A DNA stretch of 64,000 nucleotides, taken from contig NZ_CP074373.1 in NCBI RefSeq assembly GCF_021560035.1, forward strand, positions 1,484,001 through 1,548,000. The letters run 5' to 3'. Under the pieces are notes generated by a model. The model was not told the origin of the DNA and made no database searches. It worked only from the letters and a program-made list of their open reading frames with translations. The translations under genes and the position numbers were made by a program. Shown here piece after piece: positions 16,713 through 24,769 of this stretch (position 1 is the stretch's first letter; every line of letters starts with the position of its first letter). This DNA comes from Virgibacillus sp. NKC19-16 (GTDB lineage: Bacteria; Bacillota; Bacilli; Bacillales; Amphibacillaceae).

Positions 16713-17258
16713 ATGAATACATCAGTAAAAAAAGAGGCTCTCTTAAATGTGGCAGAAAGACTATTTTATGAACATGGATTTCGAGGTGTGGGTCTCAAGC
16801 AAATTATCAGTGAGGCAGATGTGGCGACGATGACACTTTATAATCATTTTTCATCTAAAGACCATTTAGTTGAGGAGGTTTTAAAGCAAAGAGAAGAAAG
16901 ATATTGGTGGTACTTGGATAATTATGTGCAAGGAGAGAATAATTCTGCTTTTCTTAATGCAGTAGAAGCCCATGGAAAATGGCTGGAAGAAGAGTCCTAT
17001 CAAGGGGATATGTTTTTACGAGCTATTGAAGATTATACGGGAGCCAATAATGATATTGAAAATATTGCCCGTTCACACAAGTCAAAACTCCTGCGTTATT
17101 TTCAAATTTTGGCCAACCAATACAGCGAAGACACTCACGATGATCTAGCTAATTATTTTACATTGTTGCTTGAAGGAGCAACATCGATGACAACATTGAT
17201 TGGGGCAGAGAAAGCGACGGAATATTCTATGGCGATGGCTAAAAAGATTATTCAATAG
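16713..17258 (+). CDS. TetR/AcrR-family transcriptional regulator
   Basis: A 181-aa repressor. The N-terminal helix-turn-helix (residues 5-50) reads ALLNVAERLFYEHGFRGVGLKQI then ATMTLYNHFSSKDHLV, the classic TetR DNA-binding pattern. The rest is the helical ligand-binding and dimer domain. It probably represses both itself and the next-door MFS exporter through the paired ATAGAA/TTCTAT sites. The inducer is unknown. Confidence 0.9.
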   Translation: MNTSVKKEALLNVAERLFYEHGFRGVGLKQIISEADVATMTLYNHFSSKDHLVEEVLKQREERYWWYLDNYVQGENNSAFLNAVEAHGKWLEEESYQGDMFLRAIEDYTGANNDIENIARSHKSKLLRYFQILANQYSEDTHDDLANYFTLLLEGATSMTTLIGAEKATEYSMAMAKKIIQ

Positions 17259-17284
17259 CCATCGTAATTTTTTTACAATCTAAG

Positions 17285-17300
17285 TAGAAAGGTCGTTCTA
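17285..17300 (+). promoter_or_regulatory. TetR operator upstream of MFS gene
   Basis: TAGAA-AGGTCG-TTCTA, 28 nt before the transporter start; it differs from the first operator by one base in the centre. It gives the MFS gene its own regulated entry point. Confidence 0.7.
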
Positions 17301-17327
17301 TATAATTTTGATTGGAGAGAGGGTATA

Positions 17328-18485
17328 ATGAAGTTTTCACGATTGGTCATTCCAGGAATCACAATGATTGCCGTCACCTATGGGCTTGCAAGATTTAGCT
17401 ACGGGTTGTTGCTTCCAAATATCAGTAGTAGTTTGGAAATGTCCTCGTTTGTTTCCGGTATAATCTCTTCGCTTTTCTATCTCGCTTATTGCTTTGCCAT
17501 CATTTTCTCTACCGTTTTAACGACCGATAAGGGACCTCGTGTCATGATTCTCACTGCCGGTGCTTCTGCTTTTCTTGGGTTATTAATCATGGGGCTATCT
17601 CCTAATGTGTGGCTGTTAGGATTAGGGGTCCTGTTTGCTGGTGCAAGTACAGGTCTTGTGTCGCCGCCGTACGGTGCATCGGTTTCACTTTGGATTGAAT
17701 ATAAAAAACAAGGAAAAGCCAATACATGGATTAATTCCGGTACCAGTTTCGGTATTATTCTTGCAGGAGCAGGGGCGCTTATCCTTGCTTCAGAGTGGCG
17801 ATTAACCTATCTTATCTATGCGCTAATTGCGCTACTAGTACTCATATGGAATGCAAAAGTGATCCCTAAAATCGGATCTGACCCTCATGTAACTTTTCAT
17901 AAGGGGGAATTTTCTTTCAGAGGGGTGAAAGGTGCCATACCTTTAATCATTTGCTCGACCGTCCTAGGAATATCGACGGCGGCATTTTGGACCTTTTCCA
18001 TTGACTTTATCGGATCAACTGGCTCTTATAGCGACTGGCAACTATCACTGTTTTGGGTTATCATCGGTGTCTTTGGAATATTAGGGGGGTTTTCTGGATC
18101 ACTCATTGAAAAATTCGGACTTCCATGGGCTTACAAATGGGCGGGTCTCGTCATTGGTGTTGCATCGATCTTACTTGCTTTGAACCCGGAAAACTGGCTT
18201 ACGGCTTACATTTCGGCAGCTTTATTTGGGATAGCTTATATCTTTATTACAGGCATTCTGTTGGTTTGGGGAATTAGGGTATTTATTACCAATGCTTCTT
18301 TAGGGATAGGTACACCCTTTTTACTTCTCGCTGTCGGGCAAGTCATAGGTTCGTCATTTGCAGGTATGCTTATTGACCTTGTTGGATTTAATGTTACATT
18401 CTTAATCTATGGTTTTATGGGGATTGTTGCAATGATTCTTGGGCCGAGAGAGATAAAGAATAGGCCATCTAAATATAGGGGCTAA
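17328..18485 (+). CDS. MFS transporter (YbfB-like)
   Basis: A 385-aa major-facilitator protein with about 12 membrane helices, from residue 5 to near 375. The first half starts IPGITMIAVTYGLARFSYGLLLP, a pattern seen in YbfB/YjiJ-type MFS proteins. It lies 69 nt after the TetR gene and has its own copy of the operator, so it is the regulator's main target. The substrate is unknown; export of a small toxic compound is the usual role of such pairs. Confidence 0.85.
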   Translation: MKFSRLVIPGITMIAVTYGLARFSYGLLLPNISSSLEMSSFVSGIISSLFYLAYCFAIIFSTVLTTDKGPRVMILTAGASAFLGLLIMGLSPNVWLLGLGVLFAGASTGLVSPPYGASVSLWIEYKKQGKANTWINSGTSFGIILAGAGALILASEWRLTYLIYALIALLVLIWNAKVIPKIGSDPHVTFHKGEFSFRGVKGAIPLIICSTVLGISTAAFWTFSIDFIGSTGSYSDWQLSLFWVIIGVFGILGGFSGSLIEKFGLPWAYKWAGLVIGVASILLALNPENWLTAYISAALFGIAYIFITGILLVWGIRVFITNASLGIGTPFLLLAVGQVIGSSFAGMLIDLVGFNVTFLIYGFMGIVAMILGPREIKNRPSKYRG

Positions 18486-18512
18486 TCTTTTTGCATCTTT
18501 TCCTAAACGCGA

Positions 18513-18617
18513 CTCTCCTGTTTTGGTGCTCGGCTCTCCCGTTTTCGAGGTGTTCTCTCCCGCTTTGGAGCTTGGCTCTCCTGGTTTCGAGATCCCCTCT
18601 CTCGATTTCCAGCCCTT
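18513..18617. repeat. Five 21-bp tandem repeats
   Basis: Five head-to-tail units of exactly 21 bp starting at 18513, 18534, 18555, 18576 and 18597. All begin CTCTC and carry a TTT(T)-centred core (for example CTCTCCCGTTTTCGAGGTGTT). The repeat is right after the MFS stop. Read on the minus strand it encodes 7-residue GE(P/N/S) repeats, but no gene is likely. The rest of the gap (18618-18860) shows only AT-rich sequence. Confidence 0.8.
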
Positions 18618-18860
18618 TCTTCTATTCCAACTAGTGAATATTGCAAGATGTTTCACTTTACTCAACTAAACATTTAAGCTATGAAAAAATTTGAAATCAG
18701 TTTCTATAGTGATAGACAAAACAGAATAAGCCTACTGGTGTTAAAAGTGTAATTTTCACAATGAAATAGTAATATACTGGGAATAAAGCTTGGACTCTTT
18801 TCGTTTGCAGTTAATTGTTGTAAGGTTAATTAAGACAACATGAAGTAGGGGAAATAAAGT

Positions 18861-21227
18861 ATGAATAAACAATTAAATGCTGATGCAGGTTACCAACTGG
18901 CGGAGAAGAAAGCTGTTGATTATTTTGACTCACTTTCCGTACAGCTTGCGAAAAAGACCTATGCTGCGACCTTAACAAAAGATATACATGCCTGGAAAAA
19001 GAATCATATTCATCATCATTCATTACTATACCTTTTTAAAGGAAAAAAGGATTTTGGAGATTATCACAATTATATCTCTTGGCTGGATTACACAGGCAAG
19101 CTTGACAATTACCTTGAACGAAGTATTTCCTATATTTTCATGCGGGATCTGGGCAAAGATCTGAATTCATCAGATACAGAAGACAGGATTCAGCATGTCG
19201 TGAACGATTTAAAGCAACACCTGATGCATTCCGCCACAGCTACTGAGCATGGCAAAACGGAACTCTTTAGCATGACCTGGTTGTACCGGTTCGCCCAGAA
19301 AGAGGGCATTGAACCCGCCATGATCTGGGTACTAAACAAAATCAAGAAGGTTTCCTCTTATATTCCAAAGGAGATGAATGCTGAGGAAGCTAAGCGGAAA
19401 CTGATTAAAATTATTGCTGGGGTTATCATACACCAAATAGAAGAGAATCATGATGAGATATCGCCTGAAGAACGTGCTAGGAAGTTAGATAGAGCGATAA
19501 AGCTGGGTTATTCTTATGGACTAACTTATCCCTTTATTGATGATCTTCTGGATTCAGAAGTCTTATCTGATCACGAGAAAATCGAATATTCAAGTTTAAT
19601 ACGACAATCCATTGTAACACAATCTGTACCGGAATTATTCTGGACTGGGAATAATAAAGAACTGATCCAATATATTCATTCGGAACTCTGCGAGGCATTT
19701 GAGTATATTAAGACTCATCTGCGACCGGAGACAAGAGAAAAATTCTTTGATCAATCCTATATATTTTTCCATTCGCAGGAAGTGGATCGATTAAAGGATT
19801 TATCTAATGCAAATTACACGAATGAAGAGCTTTATATACCAGTCATTTTAAAATCCGCTTCTTCCAGATTGATGGTCCGTTCCGTAATCAGTGCCCAAGA
19901 GGATAAGGGGGTTGACAATCGAACATTCTTTTACGGTATCTACAATCAGCTATCTGATGATTTTACGGATATGTTTGATGACCTGGAGGCTGGTTCGGTT
20001 ACACCCTATACCTATTATATAAAATATCATGATAAGCGCCCGGATCTGATAAATCCTTTTGAATTGTACTGGACGGTTATCTCTAACTTGATTCATAACG
20101 TGTATCACTCGGATCCCAAGTCATGTGAAGTGATTTTGGATCGTGCGATAAATGGTCAGAAACGATTTAAAGAACGAATAGGTAAGGAAAAATATAACGA
20201 AGTAATGGAGCTATTTGCTTCCGGAAATAGGAAGTTCCATAAACTAATACAAAAAATGGTTCGAAAAGCAGACGATGTGGATTTCTTTGATAAACTGCTT
20301 CGGGACCATATCAGTACTAATTTTAAAAAGGAACAAAAGGAGCGGGAGGATTTTTTAGATACGATCAAAATTGTACACAAACAGATTAACAATCTATTAT
20401 ATATCCCTAAAGCGGATGATTTATCTTCCATGAAAGAGCCAATTACTGATGCTGCAAATTACAGTCTGGAAGGTAACGGAAAGCGGCTTCGGCCAATAAT
20501 AACCTGGGTAATGGGTGTTAATGAATATGGACTGGACAGTTTAGCAATCGTGCCACTTCTTAAGTCATTGGAATATATGCATACTGCTTCCCTGATCTAC
20601 GATGATCTTCCATCACAGGATAATGCGTCCATTCGCAGGGGACTTCCCACGCTACATCGGGTGTACAATACGGCTATGGCGGAATTAACCGGTCTCTATC
20701 TGACTCAGAAAGCGGTGGAGGAACAAGCATCTCTCGAACGGTTTGATTCGAAAGCAGTAATTCACTTGATTCATTATGCAGCTGGAAAGATAGCGGATAT
20801 GTGTAAGGGTCAGGCGTTGGACTTAGATTCCAAAGGGAAACAATTGACACTAGAACAATTAAATACAATTTGCTTTTATAAAACCGGGATTGGATTCGAA
20901 GCTTCCCTCGTCATGCCTGCAATTCTGGCAGGTAAACAGGAATCAGAACTGAAAGTCCTGAAAAAATTTGCCTATCATGCGGGCATTGCTTTTCAGATCA
21001 AGGATGACTTGCTTGATGTTGAGGGGGATCAGGCAGCACTCGGAAAGGAAGCTGGAAAAGATGCTGAAAACGACAGTTCGACTTTTGTTTCCATCCTGGG
21101 AGCTGATGGTGCTAGAATGGAGATGTGGGAGCATTATTGCCTTGCAATGGAAGTGTTGCCGGGGCTTAAATATCACACAGCCTATTTGAGGCATTTATTG
21201 AATTATATTGTGAATCGGGATTATTGA
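18861..21227 (+). CDS. Two-domain isoprenoid synthase fusion
   Basis: A 788-aa protein. The C-terminal half (about 500-788) is a plain trans-polyprenyl diphosphate synthase: GNGKRLRP at 538-545, first Asp-rich motif DDLPSQD at 581-587 and second DDLLD at 715-719. The N-terminal half (about 1-490) has no family match I can name, but it carries DDLLD at 227-231 and DDFTDMFDD at 366-374, spaced as in class I terpene and prenyl synthases. So one chain appears to hold two all-helical isoprenoid-synthase folds; a prenyl chain made by one could be used by the other. The ATG follows AGGGGAAA. It is a single gene closed by a strong terminator. Annotation tools would call it only a polyprenyl synthetase. 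The function of the N half is inference. Confidence 0.8.
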   Translation: MNKQLNADAGYQLAEKKAVDYFDSLSVQLAKKTYAATLTKDIHAWKKNHIHHHSLLYLFKGKKDFGDYHNYISWLDYTGKLDNYLERSISYIFMRDLGKDLNSSDTEDRIQHVVNDLKQHLMHSATATEHGKTELFSMTWLYRFAQKEGIEPAMIWVLNKIKKVSSYIPKEMNAEEAKRKLIKIIAGVIIHQIEENHDEISPEERARKLDRAIKLGYSYGLTYPFIDDLLDSEVLSDHEKIEYSSLIRQSIVTQSVPELFWTGNNKELIQYIHSELCEAFEYIKTHLRPETREKFFDQSYIFFHSQEVDRLKDLSNANYTNEELYIPVILKSASSRLMVRSVISAQEDKGVDNRTFFYGIYNQLSDDFTDMFDDLEAGSVTPYTYYIKYHDKRPDLINPFELYWTVISNLIHNVYHSDPKSCEVILDRAINGQKRFKERIGKEKYNEVMELFASGNRKFHKLIQKMVRKADDVDFFDKLLRDHISTNFKKEQKEREDFLDTIKIVHKQINNLLYIPKADDLSSMKEPITDAANYSLEGNGKRLRPIITWVMGVNEYGLDSLAIVPLLKSLEYMHTASLIYDDLPSQDNASIRRGLPTLHRVYNTAMAELTGLYLTQKAVEEQASLERFDSKAVIHLIHYAAGKIADMCKGQALDLDSKGKQLTLEQLNTICFYKTGIGFEASLVMPAILAGKQESELKVLKKFAYHAGIAFQIKDDLLDVEGDQAALGKEAGKDAENDSSTFVSILGADGARMEMWEHYCLAMEVLPGLKYHTAYLRHLLNYIVNRDY

Positions 21228-21261
21228 GCGTTGCCATAATGGTTAAATCTGTGGATTTAAA

Positions 21262-21294
21262 ACAAAGAGGTCTGTGAAAATCAGACCTCTTTGT
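21262..21294. terminator. Bidirectional terminator
   Basis: A perfect 13-bp stem (ACAAAGAGGTCTG 21262-21274 with 21282-21294) and a 7-nt loop between the converging isoprenoid-synthase and arginase-family genes. Confidence 0.8.
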
Positions 21295-21300
21295 AACTTA

Positions 21301-22155
21301 TTATTTAAAAATATCTAACTCAGATAATGTATTTTTTAAATTTATAGCATCCCAAGGCAAATACTCTGCCACTGTTAGTCCCACAACATCGTTTTCTTTA
21401 AAAAGCCCTGTTAGTATATTTAACAATTCTTCAGGTGTCATTTTGCCTGACTCTGATGGAAATTCAGTAACTCCTGGCTCGGAGAAGTATAAAGATCTAA
21501 ATAATGTTGGGTCTAATACATCCAGATCGACATGAACAGCTATTTTAGTAAAGCCATTCTCTTCAATCCATTTTTGTATTTCATTCAATTTTAAATTATT
21601 TTTATCCTGAACCATATAATTTAAATTTAAATCCTCTAATTCTTTGACTTCTAAATCATTTGGTTCTTGCATTCCAACATATAAAAATGAATCTGGATCA
21701 AACGGAAATTTGACGCTCTTAGATAATTCTGGATCGCCTGCTCCTAATAAATTCCCCAAAACCATCGCATGTTCATGATGATATATTTCTGGAGTTGAAA
21801 TATCCGGATGAGAATCTATCCAAACGACCCCTAGTTTATCTCCATATTTACCATGAAGGTAATCAAATGGGGCTTGGGATACTAAGCAATTTCCACCAAA
21901 CGTAATAATTCTATCCGGTGATTCGTTTTCTAATACTTCAGCAGCCATACTTACATTCCGTTTTACAGTGGATTGCCCAACGACACCATTTTCTTTTTCT
22001 AATTGCTCATTTTTCGGTTGCTCAATCTCCAATTTTATCTCTTTTTGATTATCATTTTTAGGAACTAACCATGAAAGTAGTTCTGCACCAAAATGATACG
22101 CCGGCTTATTTGCTCCTTGCCAATCAGGTGCTATTAATCGTATTGTTTTCGTCAT
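21301..22155 (-). CDS. Arginase/agmatinase-family protein with altered metal site
   Basis: A 284-aa ureohydrolase-fold protein. The metal motifs WIDSHPD (for DAHxD) and HVDLDVLDP (for SxDxDxxDP) are present. The first motif, normally GGDH, reads GGNC, so one manganese-ligand His is replaced by Cys. The substrate is therefore open: arginine, agmatine, formiminoglutamate or something else. The start at 22155 is chosen for GGAGG 9 nt upstream. A textbook MerR-type promoter (19-bp spacer) lies directly before it and within the end of the merR gene, so the upstream regulator surely controls it. Confidence 0.85.
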   Translation of the reverse strand: MTKTIRLIAPDWQGANKPAYHFGAELLSWLVPKNDNQKEIKLEIEQPKNEQLEKENGVVGQSTVKRNVSMAAEVLENESPDRIITFGGNCLVSQAPFDYLHGKYGDKLGVVWIDSHPDISTPEIYHHEHAMVLGNLLGAGDPELSKSVKFPFDPDSFLYVGMQEPNDLEVKELEDLNLNYMVQDKNNLKLNEIQKWIEENGFTKIAVHVDLDVLDPTLFRSLYFSEPGVTEFPSESGKMTPEELLNILTGLFKENDVVGLTVAEYLPWDAINLKNTLSELDIFK

Positions 22156-22177
22156 AAATATCAACCTCCATGCTTGA

Positions 22178-22208
22178 ATCATAGACCCTATACTAACTAT
22201 AGGGTCAA
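22178..22208 (-). promoter_or_regulatory. MerR-type promoter/operator of the arginase-family gene
   Basis: On the minus strand TTGACC (-35), exactly 19 nt, TATGAT (-10). The long spacer is filled by the palindrome GACCCTATA/TATAGGGTC (22184-22206). MerR activators bind such over-long spacers and twist the DNA to allow initiation. Confidence 0.85.
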
Positions 22209-23062
22209 GCACTTTCGTTCATCTTAATTCGAAGTTCCGTTATAAAGTCATCTTCTTCATAAGAAAAATATCTGTTGGGCAAAGAAACTTCGTAAACAGG
22301 ATTTTTGGTAATAATGTTATGTTCTATAATGTGATCATATAACGTTTTGTAGTGCTGAAAATAATGAGGTTCGGACCATTTGAAACAAATGCATACATAC
22401 ATTCCTTCTGACATATGTTTTTTTGTTATATCAGGTTTTGGCTTATTGGATAATTGTTCATTACCAATTAATGATGTATAGATACTTGAATAAACGATTT
22501 GTTCCGTGTCTTTATAATCTTTTAAATCGTAAACACATCCATAAAAGTTATCAACGACCCTGTTCTCCTTTGTTTCTAATAAATGTGCTAAATCACGCAT
22601 ATATACATCCGGATTCCCATAAGGTGTAAGATCTGTAGTGGACAGGTGCAGCTGATCCTGTGCTTCTACAAATCGAGTGTAGACTTGTCCTCGTGGTCGA
22701 TTTGCTAAGATGTTTTGTTCTTTTAGCTGAAGTTTTCGATTATGAAGCATTTTTTGGGCTTGTTTGAGCTGGCTTATTTTTTGATCAATTATAAGATCTT
22801 GTTCTTCTAGAAAAGGTAATAGTTGTGCTGCGTCTTTTGTCATTACTTCTTTAATCTGACTTAGTGGGGTATCGATGTATTTTAGATATTTTATAATATC
22901 TAGATAAAAGAATTGTTTCTCATGGTAGTACCTGTAATTGCTTGATGGATCTATAGAAGCGGGTTTAAACAAATCGATTTTGTCGTAATATCGAAGTGTC
23001 TGAATGGAAATATTATTTAACTTTGCAACTTCCCCTATGGAATAAAGCTTCTGGTTGTTCAT
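22205..23062 (-). CDS. MerR-family regulator with ligand-binding C domain
   Basis: A 285-aa activator. The N-terminal winged helix (KLYSIGEVAKLNNISIQTLRYYDKI, then PSSNYRYYHEKQFFYLDIIKYLK) is the MerR DNA-binding domain; a coiled coil (about 80-120) joins it to a C-terminal domain resembling the GyrI-like drug-binding fold of BmrR/BltR. The start at 23062 follows AGGAGGTG; the 29 extra codons of the open frame lack a ribosome site. It likely senses a small molecule and drives itself and the arginase-family gene from twin palindromic promoters. Confidence 0.9.
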   Translation of the reverse strand: MNNQKLYSIGEVAKLNNISIQTLRYYDKIDLFKPASIDPSSNYRYYHEKQFFYLDIIKYLKYIDTPLSQIKEVMTKDAAQLLPFLEEQDLIIDQKISQLKQAQKMLHNRKLQLKEQNILANRPRGQVYTRFVEAQDQLHLSTTDLTPYGNPDVYMRDLAHLLETKENRVVDNFYGCVYDLKDYKDTEQIVYSSIYTSLIGNEQLSNKPKPDITKKHMSEGMYVCICFKWSEPHYFQHYKTLYDHIIEHNIITKNPVYEVSLPNRYFSYEEDDFITELRIKMNESA

Positions 23063-23103
23063 ACAGCATTCACCTCCTGATTTCTTTAATATTTTCAGGT
23101 TAA

Positions 23104-23138
23104 TCATAAACACTATAGTAACTATAGTGTTTATGAAA
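23104..23138. promoter_or_regulatory. Symmetric MerR-type promoter/operator
   Basis: A perfect 13-bp inverted repeat with a 1-nt centre (TAAACACTATAGT at 23108-23120 and its complement at 23122-23134). On the minus strand it makes TAAACA-N19-TATGAT toward merR; on the plus strand TAAACA-N19-TATGAA toward the flavodoxin. Both strands thus carry a MerR-style promoter. Confidence 0.8.
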
Positions 23139-23179
23139 GAGTAATTCAAGCATTGACTCCTATAAAGATTCTTTTACTT

Positions 23180-23198
23180 GCAAATGATTCTCATTATC
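23180..23198 (+). promoter_or_regulatory. Fur box
   Basis: GCAAATGATTCTCATTATC matches the 19-bp Fur consensus GATAATGATTATCATTATC at 16 of 19 positions. It lies 47 nt before the flavodoxin start, so iron starvation should raise expression. Confidence 0.75.
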
Positions 23199-23244
23199 AG
23201 TAATGTTGAGAGTAGATAGCATTATGATGGAAGGGGGGTTAGAC

Positions 23245-23709
23245 ATGAGCAAGATTTTAATACTTTACACTAGTCTAACTGGCAATACTGAAATGATGGC
23301 AGAAGCAGTGTTAAAACAATTGGAACAATATGATCATCAAGTGGTTACGAAATCATTTGAGGATGACGTGATAGAGACGAGGGAGCTTTTAGATTATGAT
23401 GCCATATTAATAGGTCTTTACACGTGGATCGATGGAGACTTGCCATTTGAAGCAGAGGATTTTTACGATGAATTATATGATATGGATTTAAAAGGAAAAG
23501 TTTGTGGTGTGTTTGGTTCAGCCGATACCTCTTATGAACAATATGGCACTGCAGTTGGTATGGTCTATGAACAATTGGAAACACTGGGCGCTAGCATGGT
23601 TCCGGATAGAATAATAGTAGATTTGGAGCCGAATTCAGAGGAATTAGAGCGATGTAAAAAGTTGGTAGATACAGCATGTGAAATGGTTGGACAGAAGTCT
23701 GAAATGTAA
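23245..23709 (+). CDS. Flavodoxin
   Basis: A 154-aa FMN-binding electron carrier. The phosphate loop is TSLTGNTEMMAEAV (residues 9-22), and the ring-contact loops are LYTWIDGDLP and FGSADTSYEQYG, as in YkuN/YkuP flavodoxins that replace ferredoxin under iron limitation. The start at 23245 is set by AAGGGGGG upstream; an in-frame ATG 14 codons earlier is unsupported. The Fur box before it and the Fur-boxed heme monooxygenase after it suggest that it may feed electrons to heme breakdown. Confidence 0.9.
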   Translation: MSKILILYTSLTGNTEMMAEAVLKQLEQYDHQVVTKSFEDDVIETRELLDYDAILIGLYTWIDGDLPFEAEDFYDELYDMDLKGKVCGVFGSADTSYEQYGTAVGMVYEQLETLGASMVPDRIIVDLEPNSEELERCKKLVDTACEMVGQKSEM

Positions 23710-23721
23710 TGTGCTTTCGTT

Positions 23722-23740
23722 GGCAATGAATCTCATTAGC
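23722..23740 (+). promoter_or_regulatory. Second Fur box
   Basis: GGCAATGAATCTCATTAGC agrees with the Fur consensus at 14 of 19 positions. It is 30 nt before hmoA. Confidence 0.55.
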
Positions 23741-23770
23741 GTATAGTACATAGTAAAGGGAGATGATCAT

Positions 23771-24091
23771 ATGTTTGTTACTTTGAGGAAAATGGTTGTT
23801 ACGGAAGGTAATGCGGATAAAGTCGTGGAAAGATTTAGTAGTCCAGGTGTTATAGAGGAACAAGAGGGATTTGTTGATTTGACTGTCATGAAACAAAAAG
23901 CTAAGCGCGGGGAAGAAGAAGTTGTTGTAATGATGCGCTGGGAATCAGAAGAACATTGGAAACAATGGGAAAAGAGCGATGCCCATTTAGCTGGCCACAA
24001 AGCAAATAGAGGTAAACCAAAACCTGAATACTTGATAAGTACAGAGGGTGGAAGGTATGAAGTAGAAGCAGTTAAAAAAGCTGCTAATTGA
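23771..24091 (+). CDS. hmoA: Heme-degrading monooxygenase HmoA
   Basis: A 106-aa IsdG-type monooxygenase (ABM fold) closely resembling HmoA of Bacillus subtilis in its first 90 residues (FVTLRKMVVTEGNADKVVERF, cut here for length, then MRWESEEHWKQWEKSDAH). It opens heme to free iron. The conserved Asn-Trp-His type pocket residues are in the EHWKQW...HLAGHKA stretch. AGGGAGATG precedes the ATG. The Fur box upstream and the neighbouring flavodoxin fit an iron-scavenging role. Confidence 0.9.
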   Translation: MFVTLRKMVVTEGNADKVVERFSSPGVIEEQEGFVDLTVMKQKAKRGEEEVVVMMRWESEEHWKQWEKSDAHLAGHKANRGKPKPEYLISTEGGRYEVEAVKKAAN

Positions 24092-24127
24092 TGGTTTTGT
24101 TAGAATGTAAATAGTTTACTTTCAGGT

Positions 24128-24158
24128 AGAGTGTTCTCATTTGGGAATGCTCTTTTAT
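24128..24158 (+). terminator. Terminator after hmoA
   Basis: AGAGTGTTC pairs with GAATGCTCT (9 bp with two G-T pairs) around an 8-nt loop and is followed by TTTTATTG. Confidence 0.65.
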
Positions 24159-24183
24159 TGTTAGTTTTCTCAATCCGGGATGA

Positions 24184-24399
24184 ATGTTTTTTGACAAGGA
24201 AATTAATCATCATGAACTAGAATTGGCTTAGGCCAATGAGATTGGTAGGCGTATTTACAAAGGTGGATTGGACAAATTAATTGGAGAGGCCAAGCACGTT
24301 ACAAAGGAGTTTCACGGTTTACTATCCTATACGGTGGACAGGGCCCTACACCAATATCCAATATGGCATCTTGACCATATGGAGGGGTACATCGTTTAA
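24184..24399 (+). pseudogene. Short ORF interrupted by one amber codon
   Basis: A 71-codon frame opens with ATG at 24184 and ends at TAA 24397-24399, with a single TAG at 24229-24231. The part after it (GRRIYKGGLDKLIGEAK and onward to HQYPIWHLDHMEGYIV) has coding character. I do not recognise it. No good ribosome site is present. Confidence 0.35.
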
Positions 24400-24769
24400 T
24401 CCATTATACCGATAAAAGATTATTGACGTACTCATACGTAAATTTGACATGACTAAGTCTATGGTTATAAGTCAAGTACCGCGAAAAATGCGGACTAGGA
24501 TTGATTAAATAATCCTAAACACGTGAGTAACGAGAAACTTATGATAGAGTAATTTCGTTAGATGGAACGCGAAGAGCTGGGAAATTAGCATGCTTCGTGT
24601 AGAAGAAGAGAAAACCTAGAGATAACTTCAAAGGCTTACCTATTGCTGACGATTGTAAAATAGAGATGCCCAAACAACACGAAAGTTTAATCATTTCCTA
24701 AGCAAGAAAAGGAAGTCGTTTGCAAATGTTTTCAGATCATGTGAACCATTCTTATATGTCATCTCATTT
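24400..24769. other. Non-coding stretch with small hairpins
   Basis: No open frame of note. Two small hairpins stand side by side: CCGC/GCGG near 24480 and AGGATT/AATCCT near 24496-24515. The stretch could be the scar of a lost element or a structured RNA; nothing decides. Confidence 0.3.

Noticed and set aside
18513-18617. CRISPR array
   Set aside because: The repeats are contiguous without spacers and no cas gene is in the window.
18402-18665. 87-aa leftward ORF with GE(P/N/S) heptads
   Set aside because: It is the minus-strand reading of the 21-bp tandem repeats, overlaps the MFS gene and has no ribosome site.
24430-24760. Group II intron or ribozyme remnant
   Set aside because: No domain V-like hairpin or reverse transcriptase trace could be found; kept only as an unassigned stretch.
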